Positions 34,682-46,401 of a DNA stretch of 64,000 nt are shown here, one piece after another; the stretch's first letter is position 1; each line of letters opens with the position of its first letter. A model generated the notes under the pieces. It worked only from the letters and a program-made list of their open reading frames with translations. It did no database searches and had not been told where the DNA came from. The translations under genes and the position numbers were made by a program. The stretch lies in the NCBI GenBank assembly GCA_019775845.1, contig JADQAV010000016.1:62001-126000 (forward strand), read 5' to 3'. The stretch is from Myrmaecium sp. VS I D KN 1 (Eukaryota; Ascomycota; Dothideomycetes; Valsariales; Valsariaceae).

Positions 34682-36022
34682 TCAGAAATCCTCAATCTTC
34701 GTGCCCACCCCCCGTCGATCCGCCAAGTTCACCACGTCCCCGCCGACGACGACGTCCATGAGGCCCAAGCCGACGGACTTGTAGATGACGTTGCCGCGCT
34801 CCAGCCACTCCTTCAGCGAGCCGTCCTCGGCCGCGTTGCCCTGCTGCTTGATCTCCACCCCGCTCGAGTCGAGGCCGTGATCCGCGCTGGCGCTGGCGGT
34901 CGCCGCCTCCCGCCGCCGCCGCTCCGCCTCCTTCCGCAGCATAACCAGCTCGCCCAGCTCGACGACCTCGTGGCCGGCCAGGCCGGCCTGGATGACCTCG
35001 CCGGCCTCCTTCATGCACGCCTCCACGCTGTCCACAACGATGGCCCCGCTCGTGCGCGCGTGCTTGTGGTAGTGGTGGCCCGTGTGCGGCGCCACCGCCT
35101 GCCGCACGATGTCCGGGTGCAGCTCCACCATGTGCGGCTTGTAGCTGCCCACCGCCGCGATGTACCGGCCCTTCCGGCGGCCCTCCGGGTTTGTCAGGTA
35201 CGACGCCGGGAACAGCGGCGCGAGCGAGGGCGTCGTGCAGAAGATCACGTTGCTGCCCCGGACCGTGCTCTTGAGCAGCCGCTCGTACTCCGTGTGGCCC
35301 GACGTGATGATCGCGATCTTGGGCCGGTGGATCTCCGTCGCCCGCTCGAGGCGCGGGCCGAACAGCTGCTCGAGAAGCTTCTGCGCCGTCGGGAAGGTGC
35401 GGTTGATGATGTTGACGTGGTGCACGTCCTCGCCGCGCAGGAGCAGCGCCAGCCGGATGTGCCAGTAGGCCTGCTTGCCCGCCCCGAAGACGCAGATGTC
35501 ATGCACGTTGCGGCGCTTGCGGAAGAGCATCGTGGAGGCGAGGGCGGTGCGAAAGGCCGTGATCTCCTCGGCATTGATGAGGGCGCGCGGCGCGCCGTCT
35601 TTGTCCAGTAGCGTGATCGAGCCTTGCGGAGCAGCCTTAGGTCTGTTAAGCAGGTCAGGCGGGACGTCGAACGAAGTCGTGACGGAGCCGACGTAAGGTG
35701 AGACGGACCTTGTGTGCAGGTTTGCGAGGGACGTGGTGAGGTCGATCTCTGTGGAATTATCCTCCAGAGGCGGCAAAGTGACGATCTTCACGCCCATGCC
35801 TTCGTTGCTGCTGGCGGGCATGACCAGGGTCGTTCCGCCGTCGGTGCGGCGCAGTGAAGTGCGCAGGGGCTGATAAGAAGAGCAGCAGGCATTGCCCTCA
35901 GCGGAGGTCGAGTAGAAGTGCAGGGCATCGGCGAGAGATTGCTGGAGATCCAGAATATCTTGTCTGGTGAGGAAATGAAGAAGTGATCGGACTTGGGCGT
36001 CAGACAGAACGGTGAGCGGCAT
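34682..36022 (-). CDS. Ornithine cyclodeaminase / mu-crystallin family protein
   Basis: A single exon encodes 446 residues from the ATG at 36022. The frame stays open upstream but only through non-ATG codons. An N-terminal mixed region (about 1-150, with TTLVMPASSNEGMGVKIVTL) is followed by a Rossmann fold with the dinucleotide loop VFGAGKQAYWH at about 193. ALINAEEITAFRTALAS just before the loop is also family-typical. Members bind NAD(P) and include ornithine cyclodeaminase, ketimine reductase/mu-crystallin and alanine dehydrogenase. The exact substrate cannot be inferred. The C-terminal half has very high G+C at third positions, stronger than in neighbouring genes. A Lys/Glu/Arg and Ala/Ser-rich insertion lies near 365-390. 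A GGAGGG-TAC-CCCTCC palindrome sits about 165 bp upstream of the start. Confidence 0.88.
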   Translation of the reverse strand: MPLTVLSDAQVRSLLHFLTRQDILDLQQSLADALHFYSTSAEGNACCSSYQPLRTSLRRTDGGTTLVMPASSNEGMGVKIVTLPPLEDNSTEIDLTTSLANLHTRSVSPYVGSVTTSFDVPPDLLNRPKAAPQGSITLLDKDGAPRALINAEEITAFRTALASTMLFRKRRNVHDICVFGAGKQAYWHIRLALLLRGEDVHHVNIINRTFPTAQKLLEQLFGPRLERATEIHRPKIAIITSGHTEYERLLKSTVRGSNVIFCTTPSLAPLFPASYLTNPEGRRKGRYIAAVGSYKPHMVELHPDIVRQAVAPHTGHHYHKHARTSGAIVVDSVEACMKEAGEVIQAGLAGHEVVELGELVMLRKEAERRRREAATASASADHGLDSSGVEIKQQGNAAEDGSLKEWLERGNVIYKSVGLGLMDVVVGGDVVNLADRRGVGTKIEDF

Positions 36023-36187
36023 ATCGGCTTGTGGTCGGGGTCCGATTGGCGAGGCTACAGGTTCAGGACAACGCCGAGCGATGGCTGGATTGGAAGACAA
36101 GAAAATGAAAAGGACGATGAAGGTGTACAGATTATTTGCGGCATTGTGACTTTGTCTATGAGTGATTTCCGCCCAAGCTACCTGGAA

Positions 36188-36202
36188 GGAGGGTACCCCT
36201 CC
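36188..36202. promoter_or_regulatory. Candidate palindromic operator upstream of OCD gene
   Basis: GGAGGG-TAC-CCCTCC is a perfect inverted repeat of 6-bp arms around 3 bp. It is followed at once by CCGGCTCCGG, another CGG/CCG-containing motif of the kind Zn2Cys6 factors bind. It lies about 165 bp upstream of the OCD-family start. Function is inference. Confidence 0.35.
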
Positions 36203-36533
36203 GGCTCCGGACCCTAGCGAGGTTACTGCCTGAAATCAGGCCAGTTACCCCAGGGTCCCACCTCTGCGTCATCTGTCGGGCAGTGCGTTGCAGTCCAAAG
36301 TCCCTTAGCACGGCAAGGATAGGCGAGCCAAATCTTCAAGGGTCTAATCGGATAACTTTTCACTAATCTGATGATGCGAGCACGTTCCTGAGACGACATA
36401 TGACTTCAGTGCAATTGTCTTGGACATAGAACCAGGTTGCCTCGTTAGACCGAACCCATTTATCCCATTGATCAACGCCCGCTAATGCACATGAAATCGA
36501 ACGCCGTGTTTATTGAACTGGTATCGTCACTTT

Positions 36534-37443
36534 TTAGATCTTGATAGCGCTCTCAACGGCCTTGCGCCTCTTCTCCTGCTTGGCCTGGGCCTTGGCGCCC
36601 ATGATACCACCACCCCAGTGGCGGCGGGCCTCCTCGTGCTTGTCGGTGTAGCCCTCCTTTATGGCAGAGACGAGCTTGGAAAGCTCGTTCTTGTCCTCAG
36701 CACGGACCTCAGTAAGAGCAACGACAGCGGCAGTCTGGTAGATCATTAGTTGAAACCCTCTTGAATATACGGTTCGATCATCTTACCTTCTTGTGGACGA
36801 CGGTACCGAGACGGGCCTTGCCCTTGATGATGGCGTAGGGGACACCCATCTTGCGGCAGAGTGCGGGAAGGAAGATGACCAACTCGATGGGGTCAACGTC
36901 GTTGGGGATCAAGACGAGGGAAGCCTTCTTGTTCTCAATGAGAGCAGTGACGTGGTTGAGACCGTACTTGACGGTGTAGGGCTTCTTGGAAACCTCCTCC
37001 TTCTTCTTGCCCTCGGCAACAGCGGTGGCCTCCTTGGTCAGACGCTCCTTCTTCTCGGCCTTGGTCTCAGGGCGGTACTTGTTGAGGAGCTTCAGGGCCT
37101 GGGCGGCGGTGTTGCGGTCAAGGACGTGCTGGAACTGAGCGATCGCAGGGGGGACCTTCAGGCGAAGGTTGAGGATCTTCTTCTGGCGCTGAAGGCGGAC
37201 ATACTCGGGCCAGCGGACGAAGCGGGAGAGGTTGCGCTTGGGCTGGATGTCCTGGCCGATACCGAAGTTACGGGGACGCTTCTCGAGGAGCGGGTTCTAA
37301 GCAAAGGTCATGTTAGTTGTTGTCTGCGGTGTCGTCTCTGGAGTGGCAGTGGATGCAATACATACCTTAGCCTGCTTCTTGGAGCCAGCCTTGCTCTGGG
37401 GGAAGGGAGCAGGGGCGGTCTTCTTGCCGGTCTTGGGGGCCAT
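36534..37443 (-). CDS. rpl8: Ribosomal protein eL8 (L7a/L8 family), large subunit
   Basis: Three exons, complement(36534..36734, 36787..37296, 37366..37443), give 262 residues, all introns in phase 0 (52 and 69 nt). The sequence is unmistakable: [82 protein letters not shown] and [19 protein letters not shown], with a basic C-terminus. It is a core 60S subunit protein that binds 25S rRNA through its L7Ae-like fold and also acts in pre-60S assembly. The short first exon (26 codons) encoding a basic N-terminus is usual for ascomycete ribosomal protein genes. Codon use is strongly biased to C-ending codons (for example AAG, GTC), fitting high expression. Confidence 0.98.
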
Positions 37444-38135
37444 TGCGATTGTCGGTTGGGGGAGAAGCGGCTGTCATTGCGAAAGAATCAGCATATGATT
37501 CTTCATCGCTAGAGAGCCGAGGTCGCATTTCTGCTTCCTCGAGCTCAAGCCATTGTCCGCATCAAACACCCTCGGGTGAGATGGGATTGCATCGCAACAT
37601 GCTCTCGCGCATCGAGTCGCTCCGATGGCAATGCAGAGGTACGCGACGACTTTCAAGGCATGGTGGGATAAAATATATTCGACAAGCTTACCTTTGTCGT
37701 TGGGCGCTGATCGTGGGTTGGTCGAGAGAATCAAAAGAAAATCGAAGAGGTTTTTGCAGAAAGGTTTGTGGAGCTCGCTTCGGAATCCGGCAAAGCGTTG
37801 TTCCGTGACGCTCCGTGGACCGTGCACGCAACATCGATTAGCGAGGGCCCCAGCGCGCATCATTCGTCTTCAGTGCCTAAGGCATAATCTACGAAGGACG
37901 ACGTCCCTATGCACCCATTCTAGAGATCGTCAAGGTTTTTTTACAAGTCATGGGTGTTTTTGGTTATCTACCCGATCATCTTTTTCAATGCTCGCCATCC
38001 TATGCAAGTCGAATCACCTCCCTTAACCTATACCAACCGAGCCTCGCACACCCCCCTTCCGTCGTGAATAATCGTACAAACAAGTGGTGCCATGCGAAGT
38101 ACAACGTGCACTGCAAATTGGCAATGTCCAGATAA
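37444..38135. promoter_or_regulatory. rpl8 promoter and blm10 3' flank
   Basis: About 690 bp between two co-directional minus-strand genes. The part adjoining the rpl8 start is pyrimidine-rich on the coding strand, consistent with a ribosomal protein gene leader. No further feature was recognised. Confidence 0.45.
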
Positions 38136-41100
38136 TTAGGCAAAGTAGCTCTTCCAGAGCACTCCTTCCAGATCTTCCAACTGCTCGGGCTCGAATGCCT
38201 GATGGTATCGTTAGTCTCAAGAGCTGTCTTATCGCATTTCAGTGGGTGAACTTACCTTGACATCGACATGCCATGTATCCTGCCGCGTCTTCTTGAAGTC
38301 GGCCAGGATGGTTTTCACGCTCTTTCCCACCGTTCCAGGGTCTGCGGACGCTTTCATAGCTAGAATTGCAAGAACGTCCGGAAGCCACGCTGGAGGGGGG
38401 CTGGTATAAGGGAAGGCCTGGACCAGGGCACCGAGGCCTAGAACGGCAGCATGCCGAGTGAGAATAAGCTTGTTCTGATCCGGCGTGGGGGTGCCCGGAG
38501 TTCTGCGCTTAGGAAGTGGATTCTTGCAAAGTTGTTCTGTGAAACGTGACTTGAGGGTCTTGATCATTCGGTCCCGGAGTCCAACTGGAGAGCAGCGTAT
38601 CATGCCGGACAGAGTGGTCGCGGCGCCGAGGCGAACTTCGAGCTGAACATCCCCCAGCATGGCAGACACACAGTCAAATAGAGCCTGCTGTTGTTGCTCC
38701 GACATCAGGAACAGCCGGCGGAAGTAAATAACTTGAGTATTGATGAGAACACGGAGGCGTTGGTGCCATGACGTGGCATTGCGTCCAATGCGAATCAATG
38801 CTTCTATGAAGCCCGCGTCCTCTCCCTGACGGTGTGGCACATTGGGAAGGTGGCGGAAGACATGATAGGCAAGAGACTGAAGCTCAAGATCTTCCTTGAT
38901 ATCCATCATATGAAGAAGTTGTTCCATGAAGAGGTTAGGGAAAAACTCAACCAACTGTATGCACTCATACGACGACAGTGTCGCATCAAGCCAGAGAAGA
39001 ACTGTCTTGCTGCCGGAGGTGTAAGCAGAGGGAGTCTGCTGTCCAGGCTGGCGTTCCTGACGCCATTTTTCTAGACGCTCGAATATCTCCGTCATGGTAG
39101 ACACAAATTCTGGGGTAGGCTGGTAAGGTCGCACTCCGATGGAGGAAGTGTTCCTCTGTGCCTCGAGGAGGTCCTTGACGCTGGGATAGGATTCATGGTA
39201 CCTGGTCCTCTGGATACTTGCCAATGTCTGGCCCATAGCCTCACGCACTCCCTTATACGGGTGATCGAGATGGTTCAAGAAGTCTTCCAGGATAGGCTTC
39301 TCAAGCTGGAAATGCCATCCGGAGTCGAGGATGCACTGGGTAAGTAGATTGATCTTCGAACTCTCCTTGAACGCGGCATTGGATGACATGTCCAGGCGAT
39401 AGCTGGTGAGCCAGTCGATCAGCGGCCAAGCTCGCCTTGGATCTTTGCCCTGGAGCGTCAAGTGCAAGAATGTTGTCCAGTAGGAGGAATTCTCGGGGGT
39501 CAGGCCGTCTTGGAACACAGACTTCACTAGCGGGAACACATATTCCCAGACTTTCGTGCGGGTCTTCACTGGAAGATCAGGTGCGCATGATAGTAACGCG
39601 CCCATAATCTCAGCAGTGGCTCTGTGTTGATGTTTGTCACTACCGTCGCCATAAACTGCTTGTGTCAGGTCTTTGATGTCCTCGAAGTTGGCGACTGTTA
39701 GACCCGCGAACAGCAGTTCGAACGTATGTGACAACATGAGAGCGCTGGACATGCGGAAGCGATCGGCTCCCTGATCTCTTGGCTCCTGTTTCATATACGA
39801 AAAGAACGTAGAGAACCAGTGCCGATCAAGGTGCTTGCCGATCTGCGTACGAACCGCTGTCTCTACTCCATCGTACTCCAGGGGTTTGGGATCAGGGAGG
39901 AAAGCGGGCATAGTCTCGTTCCATACAAGCCAGCCCGGATAGTCATGATCAACATAGTACTCCGCTTCGGGCTTGGCAAAGCTCGATAGAAACTCGTCAG
40001 TCCACTTAGGGTCTTGGGGACGTGTCGGCACTTGGATCTTGTCCGGTAGCTCTTCCTTAGCCAACAGATATTTTTCGTAGTCATGTTTGCTCAGAGCTCT
40101 AGTTTGGATCAAGGCGAAGATGCTGACAAGTGCACTGGAATAGAGCCCACGAAGGCTGGGATGAGGATCAATCGAGCCGGTCGTAACAAGGTCGATCATG
40201 TCTTCTGAGGCTATATTGTCAAACCGCATACCAAGCCCTAGGAGAATGGCCGTCGTTCGGCTAGCCTTCTTCCAGTGTGAAGCTTTGGCAATTTCAACCA
40301 GATCATTCGAGAGACTGCCCTTCTTCGCCTCTACCCGGTCGCGTTTTGACTGGATGAATTTCCGTCTGCTCTCGATCTTCTGCTGGACTGCATCCATGTC
40401 ATCCTCAGCAGCATATGCTATCGCGTCGATGTTCTTCTGGTCAAGTATAACCATGCGCTCTAAGGGTTTGCCCATGTCCATAATCTGGAACGTGGCATTT
40501 GATGCAAGCTTCTGAATCGAAGGCTTGTCGGCGCCAGTCACCTCGATGAAGACCTTGATCAAGGTTGGCGTAAACCTCCAGTCACGGCCAATGGTCTTTG
40601 CCAGACTCCCGAACAGCAATGAGAACATGGCACCCTTGATACGCGGATAGTCATTCTCTTTAACAGCTTTCTCTAAGGCCTCTAGAAGCGGAGGAATGAC
40701 AAGTGGTCTGGCGCCAATGACACATTTGACTGCAGCCTCGTTTGCAGTTTGCGCTGTACGACGAATCTCCGTATACAGGGACACACTCGATTCTGCTAGA
40801 TCGAGCAGGAGCCTCTTGTCTAGAGCAGTCTTCGGTCTAGGGCTAGCATTATGGCGAAGCCGCTGTAGGTGGTATACATTTGCCCTCCTGACAAGGAGTG
40901 GTCTTGGGTATTCTTTCCTCAACCCACTGAACTTGAAGGGGTGGACATCTGCAGCGAGCAACCGCATAACGCGATCCAAGACATGTGCAGACCTCTCGAT
41001 GCCAACGTCGACGAACCAGGAGCGGTAGGCGTTGTAAAGTGAGTTAAAGCATGGAACGTCATCTTCTTGTTGCTCGTGAAGGAAACGATGAACACGATGC

Positions 41101-44096
41101 AGAGTCTCTCCAGCTTTTTCCCGTAAGGCGTGGATCAGCTTGTAGTTCTCCTCGTCACGTTTGAGGGGGTAGCCTGTCTCATATTGGAACGTAGGCTTCA
41201 CGTCCTCATCTTCGGCTTCTCCCAGTCCAGCTTCGTCCTCGCCACCTTCGGTCTCCATAGCATCTGGGTCGTTTGACTTAGAAAGGTTTGGCGACTCCAC
41301 CTGGTCGTGCCTAGGATCGAACAATACTGATATACCAGAGATGATCAACCTAAGCAGTACCAGATTACGAGAGACCTCATCAGACCAGTCTTTTCCAGTA
41401 CCCTCACGCTTTATGGGCGGGTTGTCACTCGTTAAGGCCTCGAGACCCGAGATGGCGCTTTCCGCTTGAGACTGGAATAGCTTTACAGCAAAATCGATTT
41501 CCTCTGCATTCGGCTTGTGCCACACGACATGTAGGCTCTTGGGGTCGACGAGCCTGCCCCAACTGTCCGCTGACAGCCCTTTCGCCAACTCCTCGGGCTC
41601 GTAAATCGAGTAGTCCACGGTGTACGTGACGGTGAGATTGAGAAGCAGGTGGTGTATAAAGTTCGAGACATGAACCGTCGGAATACCCCGGCATTTCTCT
41701 TGCATGTAGAGAGCAATGTCAAACAGCTCTCGTCGCCAGTCAAGGACCGCATCTCCGACATGGACCACACACATGCTGAGAAGACTGATATTCCAGACCA
41801 ACGCACGGTCGCGGGGAAGGACATCTGTGCCAGTCATACGGGTAGAGCCAGCGCCATTGTCGTCGATCTCTGTGCGAATGCATGCGATCAAGTCCGGCAG
41901 GAGACGCTTGAGCGCCTTCTTGGGGTTGATCTTCACGAGAGCGTTGCAGATGAAAGCCATGGCATCTCTGGCTTGATGTATTACATGGTTGGTGACAAAG
42001 TTGGCGATCTTATCCAGAGCCAAATCGTATAGCTCAGGTGACAGAGCTGACAGAAGCGGGGTGAATGCGGCCGGCAAAGTGTTCACTACGTTCTCTTCGG
42101 GAGAGCCGCTCCTGACACGGGACGCATCTGGCAAATTCTCGAGGAGCGTGAATACGCGCCCTAGGAAGGAGATCAAGAATTCAGAAAGGCCGGTGGTAGA
42201 GGAGCGAAGGATCATTTCTTCCTCTCGGTCCGTGAGCTCTTTGTCGTAGTCGATCTCCACGGACGCGCCTTCATTCTCGAGACGCTCTACTTGGGCTGTG
42301 ATCCACCGCATTGCAAGGCCTGTATCCGCATCTTCTTCAATTGGGGTTTCTGTGCCTTCCATATGAGCGGAACCATTCGAAATCGACCTCTTCTCCTTGG
42401 TCAGATCGTGGAAAGGTATGTTGTAGCAGATGCCTTGGAAAAAGGATAAGGTATGCAAGGTCTTCTCCAAGTCATTGGCATCGATGCCTGGCAAAGCGAG
42501 CCCTAGCAATGTGGTGACATGGCATCTATAACCTTTAGTTTTGGCCATTGTCTTAGACAACATATGGAGAGCTCTGATGGAGGAGATCGTACGGTGTACC
42601 TCAACCAGCCCCTGCATAGCAGGGTATATGCGCTGAAGGGCACCCGGCAGGATGAGGTTGGGCTCAAGGAAGGCCAGCGCCTGCAAAGTGGACAGAGCGA
42701 AGTTCACGGCCGTTCCACTCTTCGCAAAGATTCCCATGAATATGACGTCGCGCAGACATAGTACGAACCGTTTCTTCAAAGGTTCGTTGAGCCGCCTCTC
42801 CGGAGGCACTTCCATCTCACCACTATGCTCCCGGTTCCATCGCATGACGAAGAAGTCGGAGAGGTAGAACACGAGTTGCGATAGTGTCTTCGTCCACGCC
42901 CCTGAATTAGAAGGGTGGAAGAACGTCTCCACAGCCTGAATCAACCCCTCCAGCTTTGTCAAGACCGAGTCTGGCTCGTCTAAACATGCGGGAGACAGAG
43001 ACATGACAATCCATCTGGCAATATGATGTGCAATTGGGTGTTTTCTCTGATCCCGATCCAACATGATAGCTAAGCCCGCAGACAAATCGATCGACGAGAC
43101 ATACGGGGAAGTGGCTTGTCCCACTGGAATTTCCAGTAGTCGAAGTACGGCCGTGAAGACCAGGGAAGACTGTTCGGCCGTGAAGATGCCATGCTGTGAC
43201 CACGGGATATGCGCAGCAGGCAACGAGTCTCGCGACAGTCTCGACAGGACGTCCAAGAAATGAATATCGAAGAGTTTCGAACGGTTGATGAGGGACCAGA
43301 GGTGGAAGAGGGTCGGAAGGTATTGCTGCGGCAGAAGATCTGGCCTATCGCTCGGTCCGGGGTTAGTAGGCAGCAACAGGTTCAGCAGCCCTACAACAAC
43401 GTATGCGGTTTCGGTAAAAGAGGTGCTGAAATACGGAAGGAATTCCTCAAGCATAGCCGGAATCTCGGCCGGATCGATGTATAACTGCGCAAACGTGCAC
43501 AGCTTGGTGAGCGTACGGATGTTCCGCCTGGAGTTCGGAGGGCTCTGACTCCCAGAATCGTTCGGGAGGACGAAGGCTTTGAGCTCACGGTACAGGGGCT
43601 TCCAATCCAAGACCAGATCCTTCCCCGGGCGCAAGTAGTGTTTTCGCTTGGTCAAGACCATAAACATACTGGCGAAGCGCTCTGCGACGAGATAGTCTAG
43701 CCCTGGAGCCAGCGCGAGCTCGTAGTAAAGCTTGACCAGCTTCACCCGCGTGGCTCGGGGCAGGTCAAACTTCAGAGACAGCCACCCGCGAAGCTCCCGA
43801 GTCCAATGCACGGCGCCGGGAGCGAAGTCGCCTGCGGACACCGCAATGTAGAGGTGCTTGATGCATATGTTGAGGTTCTTTTCCCGCTCCGCGTGGTCTT
43901 CCGTTTCGTATGGGAGGTACTTTTGGTAGGGAAATGTGCGAGGTCGGCTGCGGCTCGCCTTCTCGTAGTCGGTCCAGTCTAGATCGCCATTGTTGTCCTT
44001 CCAGTCCCCTCCCGGGGAGGTCGCACGGGATATATCAGTGCCCGACTGGCCTTCGAAGCTGCTGATGAGGCTGGCTATCCTCTCGTTGACGGCCAT
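38136..44096 (-). CDS. blm10: Proteasome activator Blm10 / PA200
   Basis: Two exons, complement(38136..38198, 38256..44096), give 1967 residues, near the usual size of fungal Blm10. Recognisable segments are the N-terminal FPYQKYLPYETEDHAEREKNLN region, the long HEAT-like solenoid, and YCHVFRHLPN-like motifs late in the protein (YHVFRHLPNVPHRQGEDAGF). It caps the ends of the 20S core particle, opening its gate, and acts in nuclear proteasome function and acetylated-histone turnover. The last exon, after a 57-nt intron, encodes the final 20 residues, AFEPEQLEDLEGVLWKSYFA, the docking tail. Yeast and human homologues end YYA; here the penultimate residue is Phe. An acidic loop (about 950-985) includes DPDAMETEGGEDEAGLGEAE. 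It diverges from psf3 across 1.1 kb. Confidence 0.95.
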
Positions 44097-45197
44097 TGCG
44101 CAATGCCGTCCGTCAGTTCGGGTCGGGCTTTAAACGACGGGAGGTGCGTGTGCTCTGAGCCGACAAGGGCTCGGTCATCCAAGGAGGATTTGTGTGACGA
44201 TCGGGATTGCTGCTTTGGTGGAGGAGTCAACGAAAGTTCATGACGTGAGGAAGTTGACCTGAAGGCTGGAAAGACGAGCCACACGACGGAGCGCACTCGC
44301 TGATGTAAACGATCCACAGTGTGGACCGGGATTTGGTGTCGGAACCGGGGGACTCAGGTGATGGCAGGACGTTGCTGACCTTTTCTTCTTTTTTCGGGAT
44401 TATGCTGTGTGCATTGGCGACAAGGGTAATTAAAGCGGTAGGGGAGGATTGGAGTGTCGCATGTACGTAGGCGCGGGGGTGATGAGGTCGATGCAGTAGG
44501 TTGATCGCTAGTAGTGAGGTACTTTAGGTACCGCCCGAGTGAGTGGCGGCGGAGGGAAAGGGAGCTATGACCCCGGCGAATGAGGTCGGGGAAGCTTCAA
44601 TCCGTCCCCGAGGCTTGCCCAGTCGGTTGGCGCGTCCCAGGTTCAGATTGGTGTCGGGTGCGGTGTGCCTGCTTGGCGGAGCCTCGATCAACTTTTCCTT
44701 GCGCCCTATAGAAGGAGGTTCGTCGCCGACGAGTCAAGGATGAATCGAGGGAGAATAGCGCGTATACGGGGATCTCGACTTTAAGAGGAGTCAATATCAT
44801 CCCAGGTGAACGGCAGACTCGGTCCCTATTTAACCTTCTACTGGACCACGTCGTGCCTCGTAGGCAAACACGACCGCGCAACCCTCCATCAGCGGTAGGG
44901 TGAGAGAACTCGCATCTCAAACCACAAGACGCGGCACAGTGAGTAAGTATATCTGATTGGTCTTTCAAGATCACCAGGCTCCTTCGAGTTCTTCTCATAA
45001 TCTACTGGATTTCTTCTGTCTCTTGTTCGATCTTCTGGTCAATCAAATCTCATAACGCGCCTCACGCCTTTTTTTCCTTTGACATCGATATCCAATACTT
45101 TTTCTCGGAAATATGGAGATCTCCGTTCTCTAACTATATCTTTACCCGAAAGCTATCATAAACCTAAGCTCTTCAAGGACATCTTCAATCCTGAAAC
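44097..45197. promoter_or_regulatory. Divergent promoter region, blm10 / psf3
   Basis: These 1.1 kb separate two start codons. The stretch before psf3 (about 44990-45197) is T/C-rich. No recognised RNA gene or conserved protein lies here. Confidence 0.45.
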
Positions 45198-46072
45198 ATG
45201 GACTCATACTACGACGTCGATGCCATCCTGACGGACGCCCAGGTACGCATGAAGGATTCTCCTCCACCAACAACAAGCCACCCCAGCTAACCCCTCAAAG
45301 AAAGTCCCATGCGTCTTCGAGCTCACCGTTCCGGGACTCGGGTACATGGACGGTAACGCGGGCGGCGATGTACGTGCCAAAGCAAAAGAAAAAAAAAACA
45401 TTCACCATCCCATCCCCCCCTTTTCCCCCTCTCACCAAGCCCTCCCACTAACCAACCCCAAACCCGCCCGACGGGGCCGGGCGTGCGGGATGCGATATAG
45501 ATAAAAAAAGGCGCCAAGGTCGAGCTGCCCCTCTGGCTGGGCAAGATGCTCGCCGTCAGCCAGAACAACGACCTCATCACCCTCGACCTGCCCGCCGCCC
45601 TCAGCGCCCGCGTCCTGAACGCGCTCAAGGCCGACCCCCGCTCCGTCGACCTCCGCGCCCTCGCCCCGCACTTCTACAACCTCGGCGCCCGCATGCTCGA
45701 GCTCTTCGAGGAGGAGGAGATGGTCGAGGTGCTGAGCGAGGTGAGCATGCTTTGCGTTTTTCCGTTGATTTTCTTTTTGGCAGGCGCTTTTGTGGTGCGT
45801 TTTCCAGCGTTGCTGACGGGACTCGTGACTGCAGACCTTCAAGGCTCGGGCAATGGTGATAGCGGATCAGGCCCACAATCCCAGGGGCGCTCTGGGTGAG
45901 GGCGCTGATTTCTTGAGGGGACTGGATGAGAACGAAAGACAACGTCAGTGATATCTGTCCATTCGTACGTTGAACCCAAGGAACGATTGCTGATGACACC
46001 ATAGTGTTTCGCGCTGCACATGATAGTGCGAAAGCGGTGAGAACGTGGATAACGGAGAACAAGAAGAAATAA
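45198..46072 (+). CDS. psf3: GINS complex subunit Psf3
   Basis: Five exons (45198..45242, 45301..45369, 45501..45740, 45835..45943, 46005..46072) give 176 residues. The protein opens MDSYYDVDAILTDAQKVPC. It continues with FELTVPGLGYMDG, KVELPLWLGKMLAVS, LNALKADPRSVDLRALAPHFYNLGARMLELFE, and a last segment FRAAHDSAKAVRTWI, all characteristic of Psf3. GINS (Sld5, Psf1-3) joins Cdc45 and MCM2-7 to form the CMG replicative helicase. Exon 3 begins at the ATATAG acceptor, giving DIKKGAKVEL; the nearer AAAAAAG would break the frame. The first exon has only 15 codons. All introns are GT-AG with typical donors except the fourth (GTCAGT). Length is slightly short of yeast Psf3. Confidence 0.93.
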
Positions 46073-46401
46073 TGAGCATGGGTTTCAAGATGAAAATAAT
46101 CAGATGGCGTTGCATTTACAAGGCGTCAGATTGCTATGGAACATGGCGTGTCATAGGCGTATTTATATGATATGATCAAAAGCTTTGAGGACATTGGTAT
46201 AGTTCTAAAGTATAACATCGCGCTTCCGATCGAGCATAAACTTGTCAGTTGTGGTATCTCTGCTAACGCTGGAAGCGTGGGAAAGAAAAACCTGCCGCAT
46301 ACAAAAAAGACTTCATTCCTGAAGCAGCACGAAGCAAGACCTTAATGTCCATACTATTCAGGAAGCGGAAGGAATTCATCTATAACTGGATACGAGAAAC
46401 C
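46073..46401. other. Convergent 3' region, psf3 / CP-repeat gene
   Basis: A 329-bp A/T-rich spacer between two converging genes. It is just long enough for both 3' UTRs, which may overlap. Nothing else was seen. Confidence 0.5.

Noticed and set aside
34877-35611. 244-codon plus-strand frame
   Set aside because: Antisense to the G+C-rich OCD-family gene; high GC3 on the real strand removes stops from the opposite strand.
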